Below are positions 1 through 10,640 of a stretch of 64,000 nt of DNA, in pieces. The notes under the pieces are model-generated. The model was not told the DNA's origin. It made no database searches and saw only the letters and a program-made list of their open reading frames with translations. Position numbers and translations under genes: made by a program. How positions within the stretch are numbered: position 1 is the stretch's first letter; the number at the start of each line of letters is the position of its first letter. The stretch covers positions 3,942,001-4,006,000 of the forward strand of contig JALMGJ010000006.1 in assembly GCA_023362775.1 (NCBI GenBank), given 5' to 3'. This DNA comes from Charina bottae. Taxonomy: Eukaryota; Chordata; Lepidosauria; Squamata; Charinaidae.

Positions 1-835
1 GGCAGGTTTGGAGGCAGCAGGGCACAAGGCAAGCACTAGGACCTGCGCGGAATCACAGCAGGTTTGGAGGCAGCCAGGCACAAGGCAGGCACTAGGACCT
101 GCGCGGAATCACAGCAGGTTTGGAGGCAGCCAGGCACAAGGCAGGCACTAGGACCTGTGCGGAATCACAGCAGGTTTGGAGGCAGCAAGGCACAAGGCAA
201 GCACTAGGAGCTGCGTGGAATCCTGGCAGGGCAGGTCTGAAGGCAACAGGGCACAAGGCAGGCACTAGGACCTGCACAGAATCACAGCAGGTTTGGAGGC
301 AGCAAGGCACAAGGCAGGCACTAGGACCTGCGCGGAATCACAGCAGGTTTGGAGGCAGCAAGGCACAAGGCAGGCACTAGGACCTGTGCGGAATCACAGC
401 AGGTTTGGAGGCAGCAAGGCACAAGGCAAGCACTAGGACCTGCGTGGAATCCTGGCAGGGCAGGTTTGGAGGCAGCAGGGCACAAGGCAGGCACTAGGAC
501 GTGTGCGGAATCACAGCAGGTTTGGAGGCAGCCAGGCACAAGGCAGGCACTAGGACCTGTGCGGAATCACAGCAGGTTTGGAGGCAGCAAGGCACAAGGC
601 AGGCACTAGGACCTGCGTGGAATCCTGGCAGGGCTCAGAGGCAGCAAGGCACAAGGCAGGCACTAGGACCTGCGTGGAATCCTGGCAGGGCAGGTTTGGA
701 GGCAGCCAGGCACAAGGCAGGCACTAGGACCTGTGTGGAACCCTGGCAGGGCTCGGAGGCAGCAGCAGCCACGACACGCCCAGACACTGCAGCCGCCACA
801 CTAACGTGTCGCGACACACAGTTTGGAAAGCTCTG
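1..835 (-). mobile_element. hAT-like non-autonomous element with internal minisatellite (left part outside window)
   Basis: The right end is AGTTTGGAAAGCTCTG (820-835), the reverse of the TIR CAGAGCTTTCCAAACT found at 2550. Almost all of 1-760 is a tandem array of about thirteen units in two lengths: 56 bp (joint GGAATCACAGCAGGTTTGG) and 61 bp (joint GGAATCCTGGCAGGGCAGG). The left TIR and target duplication lie outside the window. Long open frames on both strands of the array come from the repeat itself and are not genes. The hAT assignment is inferred from the TIR and from the 8-bp duplications of the complete copies. Confidence 0.75.
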
Positions 836-1253
836 CGCTAAGGACTATTTTAAGCGGCTTGCTGACTGGGCTCACTCGCTCTTCGATACCGTGCAGGCCT
901 TGTTCCAAAGGATGTGGTTTCCAGCTTTTGACTCGCTTCAGACTTTCCTTCCTCCTTCTAACATCTCCTCTTTTCCTGTTGAGTCTTGGGTTTAACCCCT
1001 CCGTCTTTGTTCTCCCGCCAAAGAAACTTCGGTTCAACTAAGCTTATTTGATCCCTTGATCAGTGTTCCCTCTCCTGTTCCTTTTGCCCAGAGCCATGGG
1101 CACCCCCGGGGGAGGTCAAAATCTGCAAGACGCCGAGTATAGCATTGTGATCGAAGCCCAGTCAAGGTTATGCAAAATGCAGAAAAAGAGTTAGAGAGAA
1201 TATTCCAAGGAAATAAAAGGCATAAGACAAGAAAAAGAAATACGTTAAATCTA
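836..1253. other. Intergenic or intronic sequence, nothing recognised
   Basis: I see no exon with splice sites and no repeat family that I know here. It lies 3' of the last collagen exon found, so it may still be intron. Confidence 0.5.
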
Positions 1254-1461
1254 CAGGTCATCCTCATTTAGCGACCACAATTGGGACCAGCAACTCAGCC
1301 GTTAAGCGAAGTGAACCTGCAACTGTGCTTATGATCTTATGAAAAACCTTCAGTTTTTCTTTGCTTTACAGACTTTACAGTAACTTTACAGTTACTTTTT
1401 CATCACTGTCGTAACTGTGAATGGTCGCTAAATGAGGCAGTCACTAAACGAGGACTACCTG
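1254..1461. mobile_element. Tc1/mariner-type MITE, short copy
   Basis: It starts CAGGTCATCCTCATTTAGCG and ends in the inverted form GAGGACTACCTG, flanked by TA on both sides (1252-1253 and 1462-1463). The interior carries 'gcgaccacaattgggacc', shared with the seven other copies in the window. At 208 bp it is an internally deleted copy. The superfamily is inferred from the TA target duplication and TIRs. Confidence 0.75.
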
Positions 1462-1463
1462 TA

Positions 1464-4400
1464 CTTGACACCAATGTCATTTGCCTTTCAGTCCATGACT
1501 TTTTCTGTCTTGTTCTTCCTCTGAAGCCATTCATTCTTCCTTCATAGATTTGGTTCGCAACAAGGTCCTCATTCTTTCTCTCCATACAGTATTCTTCTTT
1601 TTTACTGGTTTCTCTCTGTCTTTTATTTCCCCAGTGAATCCACATTCATTCAGCACCCATCCTGTCTTGCTCCTCTCTCTTCTCATTTTACTACACATAA
1701 TTCATTTCCACTGTGTTCAACTTACTATTCAGTTTCTCTTGATACACTCAACTTTCACTTGTATATAACATAATGGGCTAAATCAGCCTCTGATAGGCAG
1801 CCATTTTTGCCTCTTTCATTCCTCCCTCACAACAGATCATAGACTAGTCACTATCATTCTAACAGCATTTTCATGTCTTAAACTTTGCCCCTTTCCCAAT
1901 CTTTCATAAATATTCCACCAAGGTGCACAGATTCATCTAATTGACAAGTTTTGTTTGCCATTGACACTTGTTCGTTTTTCCTGTGAAACACAACTGTTTT
2001 AGATGTTGCTGTATTAATTTCATATCCATATTTCTGGTTGCATTGTGCAATCTATCTAACATTCACTGCAAATCATTCAGGTTCTCAGTCATGAACACAT
2101 CTGCATACAAAAGCGCACACAATTCATATCCCTGATCAGCACACAGTAGTGTCACCAGTCAGAAGCATTCCTTATACGTTTCCCCCCATAAATTCATTAA
2201 ACAACCACGGGGACATCACACATCATTCTCATGTTTTCTACTCAGTTTTGAATCATTCACAAAACTTTCCACTCATTCTCACATACTTCCATCATATACT
2301 GTTCCTATCGCAGTCAACAACCAATTGTCAACTTATTTGTGCAACACAGATCATATTTTGGAATTCTGCCATTCATCTTCCCAGGCACCCATAACAAGTC
2401 CTTTTTTCAATATTTCTTGCCACCTTTCTCTTTCTATGGGGGACCAGCAAAGGCATTCTTCCCATGATCAAGCACAGATGCACCCCTCATATACATATTA
2501 AACAAGTTGCACAGATACTTCATAAGCAAGTTACATCCATATTTTAACACAGAGCTTTCCAAACTGTGTGTCGGACACGTTAGTGTGTCGGCTGCAGTGT
2601 CTGGGTGTGTTGCAGCTGCTGCTGCCTCCGAGCCCTGCCAGGATTCCGCGCAGGTCCTAGTGCCTGCCTTGTGCCTTGCTGCCTCCAAACCTGCCCTGCC
2701 AGGATTCCACGCAGGTCCTAGTGCCTGCCTTGTGCCTGGCTGCCTCCAAACCTGCCCTGCCAGGATTCCACGCAGGTCCTAGTGCCTGCCTTGTGCCTTG
2801 CTGCCTCCAAACCTGCCCTGCCAGGATTCTGCGCAGGTCCTAGTGCCTGCCTTGTGCCTGGCTGCCTCCAAACCTGCCTTGCCAGGATTCTGCGCAGGTC
2901 CTAGTGCCTGCCTTGTGCCTGGCTGCCTCCAAACCTGCTGTGATTCCGCGCAGGTCCTAGTGCCTGCCTTGTGCCTGGCTGTCTCCAAACCTGCTGTGAC
3001 TCCGCGCAGGTCCTAGTGCCTGCCTTGTGCCTGGCTGCCTCCAAACCTGCTGTGATTCCGCGCAGGTCCTAGTGCCTGCCTTGTGCCCTGCTGTAAGAGT
3101 GTGTCGCGAAATGATGCATGTCTAAAAAGAGTGTCACCAACATGAAAAGTTTGGAAAGCTCTGTTTTAACATTTCTTCAGTTATCCCAGCCCCAACTGTA
3201 ACTGTACCTTATTTCAATATTCCTGCAGCATTTATGACTCCCTGTTCACCTTCTGGGTTTTTGTAAGCTACCATTTACTGCAGTCCATTCGGTGCCATGC
3301 TTCGACATGTAATGATCATTCCCATACAAATCTTCTAAATACTCCTTCTAGCATCCTCCCTCTCTGGGTCATCCTTTTTATCTTAATCCCGTTCACTCTG
3401 CTGGAAGGGCCTTCGTTAGGCCTCTTCACCCACTTCCGAAACACGTCCTTATTTCCATTAAAAATGTTCTGCATTTTCTCACCCTCATTTAATCTTAAAC
3501 GTTCCTTGTCCCCTTTGACTGTGTCTTTTTCCCTCTACACACATGATACAGTATTTTCTTCTCATCCTCATTGCTTAGAGCAATCATTATACAGTATTCA
3601 TTTTGTTCTCGTCCACAGCCTTTTCCATCATTACACCAAGCAACCTCTTCATGCTTCTCATTAGTGTAACTTCTCACACTTCAGTGGCCCTCAATAACCT
3701 TCTTTTTCTCACTCCATTCCTAGCAGCAAACACGGCCTCCTTCCATGCATTCTGTGGGGAGACTATCTTCCAAATGCTTTTTCATGCAGGACGCATCGTT
3801 TCTCTTCCTCCACTCATTCATTTTTTTTGCTTCTTCCCTTTTCTTCCATAGCCATTTCCCGTAATGTTCCATTCTTGACTCTACCAACAAATTGTCTGTC
3901 CCAACTTGCATCCTGCTTTAATTCTTCCAAACTTCTATCATGAACCCTAAATCAATTCTGCTGTTTGACTCATTCCTTCACTGTGTCTCTGCACGAACAG
4001 ACTTAAACTATCAAAACAAAGAAGAAGAGTCACTGTTCTCATTTCTTCTTGGGTCTCTGAAAGGCCCAATCTGGCTCTTCTTTGCACCTATCCACTAATG
4101 TTCTCTAGCAGAATGATTTTTTTCACTTAGAATGCCACAATTCTTTTCCATTCCCTGGAGTATAACATACAATTATCACCAACCTACGGGTTCCCATTGA
4201 CGTACAGACCCACAACAGCTATTCGTATCCATTCATACTTTCCAACATTCATTATAAGCCCTTCCATTCATAATGAAACCAGCATTCCACTTTCCTGCAG
4301 ATATTCTTCAACTCCCCTCTAGGAGATCATTCAAATCTGTCACATCCTTCTACTTTGTCTTAGTTTCACAGGCACTCAAAATATCTGTTTTTCTTTCTTT

Positions 4401-4560
4401 CACTGAACCCATCAGTTCAAGCTCTTTGTCTTTCATTCCTCTTACATTCTCAGTTGCAGTCTCCCTAAGCCTTGGTGGGCCCAAAGATAGTGATCTCTCC
4501 TGGCTTTCGTCAACAGAGACTTTCACATCATGCTTTTTGGGGAGATAAAAAAGTGTAAAC
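1464..4560 (-). mobile_element. Decayed RTE-like LINE, split by the hAT element at 2550-3163
   Basis: Read on the minus strand, a broken frame shows reverse-transcriptase hallmarks. A Tyr-Ala-Asp codon run at 2099-2107 sits in the context LLYADVFMTENLNDLQ, apparently missing the second Asp codon of YADD. Downstream there is a 'LDRLHNATRNMDMK' stretch, and near 1480-1580 an R/E/K-rich piece (ERKNEDLVANQIYEGRMNG) that recalls the C-terminal region of RTE-like proteins. Stops and shifts are frequent. Sequence from 3172 to 4560 has the same base composition but only vague matches, so the outer limit is a guess. Confidence 0.45.
2550..3163 (+). mobile_element. hAT-like non-autonomous element with minisatellite, complete copy
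   Basis: Both TIRs are present: CAGAGCTTTCCAAACT at 2550 and its inverse ending at 3163. They are flanked by a perfect 8-bp target duplication TTTTAACA (2542-2549 and 3164-3171). About eight units of the same minisatellite as at 1-760, in reverse orientation, fill 2630-3100. An 8-bp duplication with CAG-starting TIRs is the hAT hallmark. No transposase is present. It interrupts a decayed LINE. Confidence 0.88.
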
Positions 4561-4713
4561 TAGGCTACCAGCCGTAGTTACAGCTCTGCCACGTGCAACA
4601 TGCTTTGCTAACAGTAAGGATATGATATGGTCACTTTGGGCACATATGGGCCAGGATGCCCCAGGCACAATCAAATCCCAGCTTTACCTTAAGTATGTTC
4701 CCTCTATTCTCTA

Positions 4714-5103
4714 CAGGCAGTCCTCGCTTAACGACCACAATTGAGACTGGAATTTTGGTTGCTAAGCAAAGTGGTCATTAAGCAAATCCAACCCAATTTT
4801 ACAAACTTTTTTGTGGCGGTCATTAAGCAAATCACTGCGGTCATTAAGTGAACCACGCAGTTCCCCATTGATTTTGCTTACCAGAAGCCATCCGGGAAGG
4901 TCAACAATGGCAATCATGTGACCACGGGATGCTGCAACAGTCATAAATGCGAACCGGTTGTGAAGCGCCCAAATTGTGATCACGTGATCGCAGGGACGCT
5001 GCGACAGTCGTAAGTGTGAGCACCGATCATAACTTGTTTTTTTCAGCACTGTCATAAGTCTGAACCGTCACTAAACAAATGGTCATTAAGTGAGGGCTAG
5101 CTG
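4714..5103. mobile_element. Tc1/mariner-type MITE
   Basis: The TIR CAGGCAGTCCTCGCTTAACG has its inverse at the other end, with TA on both sides. The interior repeats 'gtcattaagcaaat' and 'atcacgtgatcg' motifs shared with the copies at 18930, 24854, 36561, 56054 and 61211. Confidence 0.82.
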
Positions 5104-6049
5104 TATAAGCTAGGATCTCTACTCTAAAGACTACTTGCAAGCCAACATATGTTTGCCTGCATCCTATCAACTAGGTGTTACACGCAATTTCCCCAAATGG
5201 CAACAGTCCAGTTGAACAGCTCTAGAGAAAACTGCTTTCTTCATTTAGGTCACTCTTAGCAACCTATACAATGACATTACTGAACCAAAATGGGTCTCAT
5301 TTCATCGAGGAAGTGTTGCCCTTACTCTGAGTTGGCTTTGTTGTGAAGCTAAATCCAAGTGAGAACAATGCTTCTTGTCTTTCATTTAGAGCCTTAGGTA
5401 GAAAAGACTGAAACCACAGTTGGTACAAGCACAGTAGAAAAAAATGGGGTAACTTATGCCCCACCCCTACCCCCCACCCCAATCTCCCAGCCCAAATTTA
5501 TTAGAATAAAATGAGAAGGTCTGACTTGGCTCTATCAAATAACAGTACTAATGCTGAAAAAGCCATCTGTGAAAAGGGAAAAAAGGAACTTCCTGCAGCT
5601 TGGAACATATATGTAGCTGAAATGTTTGACGGAATCCGTATTGTCCAAGCCAATTGTGCTCCCTTGGAGGAAAAAAAAAGAGCTTTTGGTATATCAGGGA
5701 ACAGCAGCAGCCGCTGAAGAAAGTAACAAAGCAGCTCTGCAGGTGAAACTGGAAAATGGACAGATAATTACCTTCTGGTATCATTCTGAGACAGCCCATT
5801 ACAGGTCACTTATCTTCTAAGCAATCTGGACACTGAGCCCAGGTTGGGGTGACCCAGCCCTTGAGGAATAGCAAAAGCGAGAACTTCCTGAGTGTGCAAG
5901 GGAAATGAAGAACTTCCTGAGTGTGCAAGGAATGTATGCTCTGGAAGAATAACAATCGATGAATAATTGACTGGATGCCAGAGAGCAGAGCCGTTGCAGC
6001 CCACCAGAATTGAAATGTATATTTTGTAGCAAGGGCCCAATCGATAGAT
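5104..6049. other. Unique-looking intron sequence
   Basis: No exon with splice sites or recognised repeat was found. A direct duplication of 'gaacttcctgagtgtgcaag' occurs around 5880-5930. Confidence 0.5.
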
Positions 6050-6169
6050 CAGTGTTTCTCAACCTTGGGAACTTGAAGATGTGTGGACTTCAACTCCCAG
6101 AATGCTGGCTGGGGAATTCTGGGAGTTGAAGTCCACACGTCTTAAAGTTGCCAAGGTTGAGATACACTG
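6050..6169. mobile_element. Palindromic hAT-type MITE
   Basis: CAGTGTTTCTCAACCTTGG starts the element and the inverse ends it. Its two arms fold into a near-complete hairpin (ACTTCAACTCCCAGAAT against its inverse). The flanking 8 bp no longer match clearly, so this copy is older or was altered. Confidence 0.75.
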
Positions 6170-6543
6170 ATCTATGCAGTCCTCCAGGAATGAAATCCAG
6201 TTCCGTGACTGGTATGGACTTCCCTGAGCCTGGGAAGCAGAATGGACATTTGCAAAACGTGGCAGAAGAAGAAAAGAGGGACATTACATTGGTATCTCCT
6301 GAAGGGCCACAATCTCCCCCTGAATCCAAGAAATGGGTAGAAAAAAGATCAAAGGCACCTTGGAGGCCTTGCCCTGAAGTATGCGCTGATAAATGGATGC
6401 TAAAGGACACATCTCCCGTTTCCAAGAGTCAGTAACGAAACCTCTTTCCCTTTCAAGACATCGAATTACTGAGATGCCGTGAGAATCTTGTTTCTTGGCT
6501 ACGTGTGGCCATTCAGGGCTCGGGATATGTGGGAGTTGCTTAC

Positions 6544-6669
6544 CTTTTGCCCTGGAATTCCAGGTGGGCCTGGAGAGCCTCTTTCCCCCTGGGAACCTGG
6601 CATCCCGGGATTACCACGAATACCCTGGACCCCTTGTGCCCCAGCAGGTCCTGGTGCCCCAGGTTCACC
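6544..6669 (-). CDS. COL7A1: Collagen exon (126 bp), most 3' exon seen; type VII collagen candidate
   Basis: On the minus strand the exon follows the acceptor ctttccgctag and ends at AAG before the donor gtaagc. It encodes 42 residues of unbroken Gly-X-Y, starting [13 protein letters not shown] and ending GPPGIPGQK. It opens on a whole glycine codon (phase 0), as do its neighbours, and the preceding exon ends GRK, so the triplet register continues. This is an extracellular triple-helix segment. The gene assignment rests on the hinge exons upstream, not on this piece. Any further 3' exons must lie below 6544 or beyond the window; I found none below. Confidence 0.8.
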
Positions 6670-6756
6670 CTAGCGGAAAGAAACCACAGAGCTCCATCAG
6701 AAGGTGAACATGCCAGATGAGGGTTTATTACATTCATTATCTTCCTTACTTCTTTA

Positions 6757-7117
6757 CTGGGGTCCAGGAGGCGTGCCTTCTCTGCGATAGCACCCGCCCT
6801 GTGGAATATCTTGCCCGCGGAGGTGAGGCGGGCGCCCTCGCTCCTGGCCTTCCGGAGGTCTTTAAAGACCTGGTTCTGCCGCCTTGCTTGGGACGAAGGA
6901 GGTAATAGTTCCTCCTGGGGGCGGTTAGCTTAGTAATATCCTCCTTTTAAGATCTCACCATCCTCTGGATTTTTTTCTATTTATTATTATATTGTATTTT
7001 AAAATGTATAGGTTTTAATTTTAATATTATTATTGTAAACCGCCCAGAGTCTACTGCTGTAGAGATGGGCAGTGATGAATTTGAATAATAAATAAAATAA
7101 ATAAATAAATAATAAAA
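6757..7117 (+). mobile_element. L2-like LINE 3' end
   Basis: The 5' part encodes the tail of the LINE protein (compare 58440-58680: residues WNILP, EVR.APSLLAFR, TW.CR.AWD). It is followed by the 3' UTR with 'accgcccagagtct', 'gagatgggc' and an AATA-rich tail. It is 5'-truncated, which is usual for this class. Confidence 0.8.
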
Positions 7118-7203
7118 TTATTCACTTCACATATTGGCAGCTGGAGCAGGTCCAAAGTACAGCCCTTGTCCTTGATGATCTTGATGTCCTTGAACATCTA
7201 TGC

Positions 7204-7338
7204 CAGTGTTTCTCCACCTTGGCAACTTTCAGAGGTGTGGACTTCAACTCCCAGAATTCCCCAGCCAGCAATGCTGGCTGTGGAATTCTGGGAGTTGAAG
7301 TCCACACTTCTTAAAGTTGCCAAGGTGGAGAAACACTG
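7204..7338. mobile_element. Palindromic hAT-type MITE
   Basis: It belongs to the CAGTGTTTCTC family, with both ends present. The flanking 8-mers ATCTATGC and ATTTATGT agree at 6 of 8 positions, consistent with an aged target duplication. Confidence 0.82.
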
Positions 7339-7380
7339 ATTTATGTGAAGATGTAGGTAGTTCTACAAACGCAGAACATC

Positions 7381-7498
7381 CACAGGGAGGGTCAAAACAG
7401 TCCAAAGGGTAGTCATTATCATGCAATCAAAGCCCTCCCTTTTTAACGTGTGTCATGACTGCCATCTTGATTGTTTTGACCCCCTTCTGGGGTGTCCT
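7381..7498. mobile_element. Palindromic MITE of the GTCAAAAAAGTCAAGATGG family
   Basis: The left arm 'gggagggtcaaaacagtcc' and right arm 'ccatcttgattgttttgacc' are inverted relatives. The same arms recur at about ten other places in the window (8023, 11209, 15595, 24243, 26495, 26773, 30344 and others). No target duplication is clear, so I do not assign a superfamily. Confidence 0.65.
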
Positions 7499-7567
7499 TG
7501 GGAGTATGAATTAGACCCCAAATCTGGATCTTCAAAAACATCGCCACAAGCTTTTCACTGTACCAAC

Positions 7568-7627
7568 CTTACGCCCAGGAGGTCCAGCCTGGCCAACAGG
7601 CCCCCGGAAACCAATCCCTGGTTCTCC
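7568..7627 (-). CDS. COL7A1: Collagen exon (60 bp)
   Basis: The acceptor ttcaag precedes GGAGAACCA. The product reads GEPGIGFRGPVGQAGPPG followed by RK. The GIG step is a one-residue imperfection in the Gly-X-Y pattern, as is common in type VII collagen. Two donors are possible: GTAAGG four bases earlier would leave the exon at phase 1 and create a stop with the next exon. The weaker GTTGGT after AAG keeps phase 0 and joins GRK to GEPGAPG in register, so I chose the latter. Confidence 0.75.
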
Positions 7628-8022
7628 CTTGAACGGCAGGTGGAAAAAGAAAAAGAGGACACGTCAGCGGTCACTGGCTACGGGCACCCCGAACATTTGG
7701 TGGCAGGCTAAGGCAAAGCAGCTGGGTCTCGTCTCCGAATAGACTGAGAAAACCCATGTCATGTGAATTGGTTAGACTTCTGTCTTGCCAGCAGATCAGG
7801 GTGGAATAAAGAGTGACTGAACCTCCTATTCCCTCTTGCCACAACAACCTGGGGTTGGCTCCAGGAGAGGAAAGTTTTCTGAAAGAAGTGAAAGGACTGA
7901 GTTGGAGAGCGGGCTGTTGCGGAAGTGAAAACTTGGTGTATCAGAAGAAGCAGAAAACTACTAAGTTGAAGGCAGTGGAAAGAGGGTCCATAAGAAATGT
8001 GCATAGTAAAACAAGAAGAGAG

Positions 8023-8175
8023 GGGTATCCCCAGGGAGGGGGTCAAAAAAGTCAAGATGGTGGCCACATCCGTGTGATCAAGGCCTCACTCCTTTGTATG
8101 TGCAACACACATAAGAAAGGGATAACTTCATTTGCTGCCATCTTGATGTTTTTGACCACGTCCTGCAGACGTCCT
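8023..8175. mobile_element. Palindromic MITE (GTCAAAAAAGTCAAGATGG family)
   Basis: The left arm holds 'gggggtcaaaaaagtcaag' and the right arm 'gccatcttgatgtttttgacc'. The centre holds the usual 'gtgtgatcaaggcc' followed by a less conserved spacer. Confidence 0.7.
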
Positions 8176-8189
8176 GAACCATAGATCCA

Positions 8190-8500
8190 TTTGACACCCT
8201 TTTAGGTATTTTAAGAGTGCTACCCTCTCCCCTTCTTGGCCACCTTTCCTCAGCTTATCCAATCCCTGATCACAGAGCTGAATTTTGGGGTACATGATGA
8301 TCTTGGTTGCCTTTTCCTGAGCCTGCTCCAATTGCTCTGAATGCTTCTGAAACCCTGAACTGGACTTGAGGCCTGACCAAACCAGAAGAGAGTGGGACCA
8401 TTCCTTCCCCTGACTTGGAAACAAGACTTCTGCTGAGGCAGCCTCAACTGCATTTGCCTTTCTTGCAGCTGCAACACACTGCTGGAACCATGTCTGGGTG
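8190..8500 (-). mobile_element. CR1-like LINE remnant
   Basis: On the minus strand a damaged frame includes EQLEQAQEKATKII and, further on, ALLKYLKGC. These resemble the C-terminal part of CR1 ORF2 proteins, where an E.VQ..ATK.I block is followed by a YLKG block. The match is from memory and the fragment is short. Confidence 0.5.
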
Positions 8501-9095
8501 GGCCAAGGGGGATGCTCCACAGGAGCTCTATCTCAACTTGCCCCTTCCAATAGCTGCTGAGTCAAGTCTGACTCAAAGGCAAAAAAAAAGAAAAAGGTTA
8601 CTCTCTGTTGGAATTCACACAACATTCTTAATCAGATCACTGGGACTTCGCCCCTGCATTTGCACAACATGCTAACCTTGGTTAGTTTTTATTGTGGCTT
8701 AGCCACAAAAGCAATGCAGATAGCTTATAGCTGGGTGTCTTGTGCAAACACAGACATAAACTAACATATGGTACAAACCAGGCTTGTAAATTGAATATTT
8801 CCCTTAAACCAGCTGCTTTCAATGCAGCTGCTTTGATCACCCAAAGGGAATCCCTTCCTTTAAAGCCCAATTCCTTTACCTTTTGACCAACTTCACCATC
8901 ATTGCCTCTGCTACCCTGGAAGATACAAAAGTAAAATGTAAGTCTCTAGTTCTCATGGTGCTACACATTTCGTTTGACTGATACGTGCCAGCTGTGGGGT
9001 ATTGCTCCGGATTAGATGCAAACTGTGAGTAGCCGGAAGGAGGATTCTCTAAGGCAGCAGAGTGCAATTTTATGCAACTCTTTATCTTCCTAGAG

Positions 9096-9359
9096 CAGAG
9101 CTTTCCAAACTGTGTGTCGGGACACGTTAGTGTGTCGGCTGCAGTGTCTGGGTGTGTCCCGGCTGCTGCTGCCTCTGAGCCCTGCCAGGATTCCGCGCAG
9201 TCCTAGTGCCTGCCTTGTGCCCTGCTGTAAGAGTGTGTCGCGAAATGATGCCCTGCTGTAAGAGTGTGTTGCGAAATGATGCCCTGCTGTAAGAGTGTGT
9301 CGCAAAATGATGCATGTCTAAAAACTGTGTCACTAACATGAAAAGTTTGGAAATCTCTG
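9096..9359 (+). mobile_element. hAT-like non-autonomous element, short copy with an altered tandem repeat
   Basis: The TIRs CAGAGCTTTCCAAACT and AGTTTGGAAATCTCTG are flanked by a perfect 8-bp duplication TCCTAGAG (9088-9095 and 9360-9367). Only about one 56-bp unit remains. Instead a 31-bp stretch around 'ccctgctgtaagagtgtgt' is present three times (about 9220-9310). Confidence 0.88.
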
Positions 9360-9419
9360 TCCTAGAGAAACTTTTTAAATGGGTTTTATTTTTAATGCTT
9401 TTTAATGGTTCTTGCTATT

Positions 9420-9550
9420 TTTTGGTTATTTATTTATTTATTTATTTGTAATTTTTGTGTTTTTTTTAACTTTGTATGCTGCTCAGAATCCCATGTTAGA
9501 AGGGCGGCTATATTAATTTACCAAACAAACAAACAAACAAACAAACTTGC
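9420..9550. repeat. Simple repeats (TTTA)n and (AAAC)n
   Basis: There is a short TTTA run at 9424-9447 and an AAAC run at about 9522-9546, probably the remains of LINE tails. The piece between reads 'ctgctcagaatccca', similar to L2 3' UTRs. Confidence 0.6.
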
Positions 9551-10089
9551 TGGATGGAATGAGCTGTTGGTGTAACCACGTCCATGATGATTTTGGAAGG
9601 GGTGGGGCTAAAGTGCAAGAATGGGAGCAATTTATCCCCCATTCCCAGTTTATTTTCACTGTTTTTCCTTGAGAATCACTGCATCGAAATCTGGCCATTT
9701 TGCTGCAGAATTTCAGCAGTGCAATCTCAGGATACTAGGGGCCCACAAATGGGGTGGGTGGGGTCTGTGTGTGCCCCCCAGGTGGTCCACCTCTGTTTTA
9801 TGGCTTAGACTCTTGGAGGAACCCAGACAAATCACAGTTTGTTGAACAAACCGTGGCAAACAAACTATGGCTTAGTGTGAGGTGTGAATCGGACCACATC
9901 CTGAAGGCTGCAGGGAGTGGGCATCGGACCTTTTCCAGCAGGACTCTTTTTGTGATCTCATGCTGCTCTTAAAATGTGCATGACTTCTGGTTCTATTTCC
10001 TTGGGTTGGATTTTAGCAAACCTTGCATTGCCTTTGTGAGAGCTGTGCAAAACTGGGATTGCCACGGAAATTTTCCTTCTGCTGCTCAC

Positions 10090-10125
10090 CTTCTCCCCTG
10101 CTTCTCCTGGTTCCCCTGGGTCCCC
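10090..10125 (-). CDS. COL7A1: Collagen exon (36 bp)
   Basis: The acceptor tttctcatag is followed by GGGGACCCA, and the exon ends GAGAAG before the donor gtgagc. It encodes GDPGEPGEAGEK, four perfect triplets rich in acidic residues. It starts on a whole Gly codon and continues in register from the exon at 10792 into the exon at 7568. Exons of 36 bp are a frequent size in this gene. Confidence 0.85.
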
Positions 10126-10449
10126 CTATGAGAAACAAATACTGAGACTCTGATGCTACAGGTTTTTTCACCAAATTTCTTCTAGCATCATGGAGCAGTG
10201 AGATAAAACAGCACAATTCCTCTGGCTTTCCTCTTCGCTCTCCTTGTCCAATCCCTGTCATTTCTCCTACCATGTGCTGCAAAAAAGCATCCTATTTTTT
10301 TTAACTGTACTTAATATTTTCTTTTCTTGTTACCTCTGGCTGTCCCCCCTTTTTTTGCATGCATAAAGTGCCACATACCTTGAAATCACAACAACAAAGT
10401 AATCATAATGAAACACAACATAAGGAAAGCCATCAATGAGGAAATATGA

Positions 10450-10640
10450 GATGATGATGATGATGAGGAGGAGGAGGAGGAGGAGGAGGAGGAGAGGAGG
10501 AGGAGGAGGAGGAGGAAAAGAAGAGGAGGAGGAGAAGAAGAGGAGGAGAAGAAGAGGAGGAGGAGGAGGAGGAGAGGAGGAGGAGGAGGAGAAGAAGAGG
10601 AGGAGAAGGAGGAGGAGAAGAGGAGGAGGAGGAGGAGACT
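10450..10640. repeat. Purine-only GAG/GGA/GAA repeat tract
   Basis: About 190 bases are almost purely purine on the plus strand, imperfect GAG repeats with GAA interruptions. It lies in the intron between the exons at 10090 and 10792. Open frames of poly-Arg/Gly or poly-Ser/Pro here are artefacts of the repeat. Confidence 0.9.

Noticed and set aside
1..780. Overlapping open frames of 70-160 codons on both strands
   Set aside because: They follow the tandem minisatellite and recur with its period in all copies; no start context, splice site or domain supports them.
2640..3100. CRISPR-like regular repeats
   Set aside because: Units are contiguous without unique spacers and sit in a transposon of a vertebrate genome.
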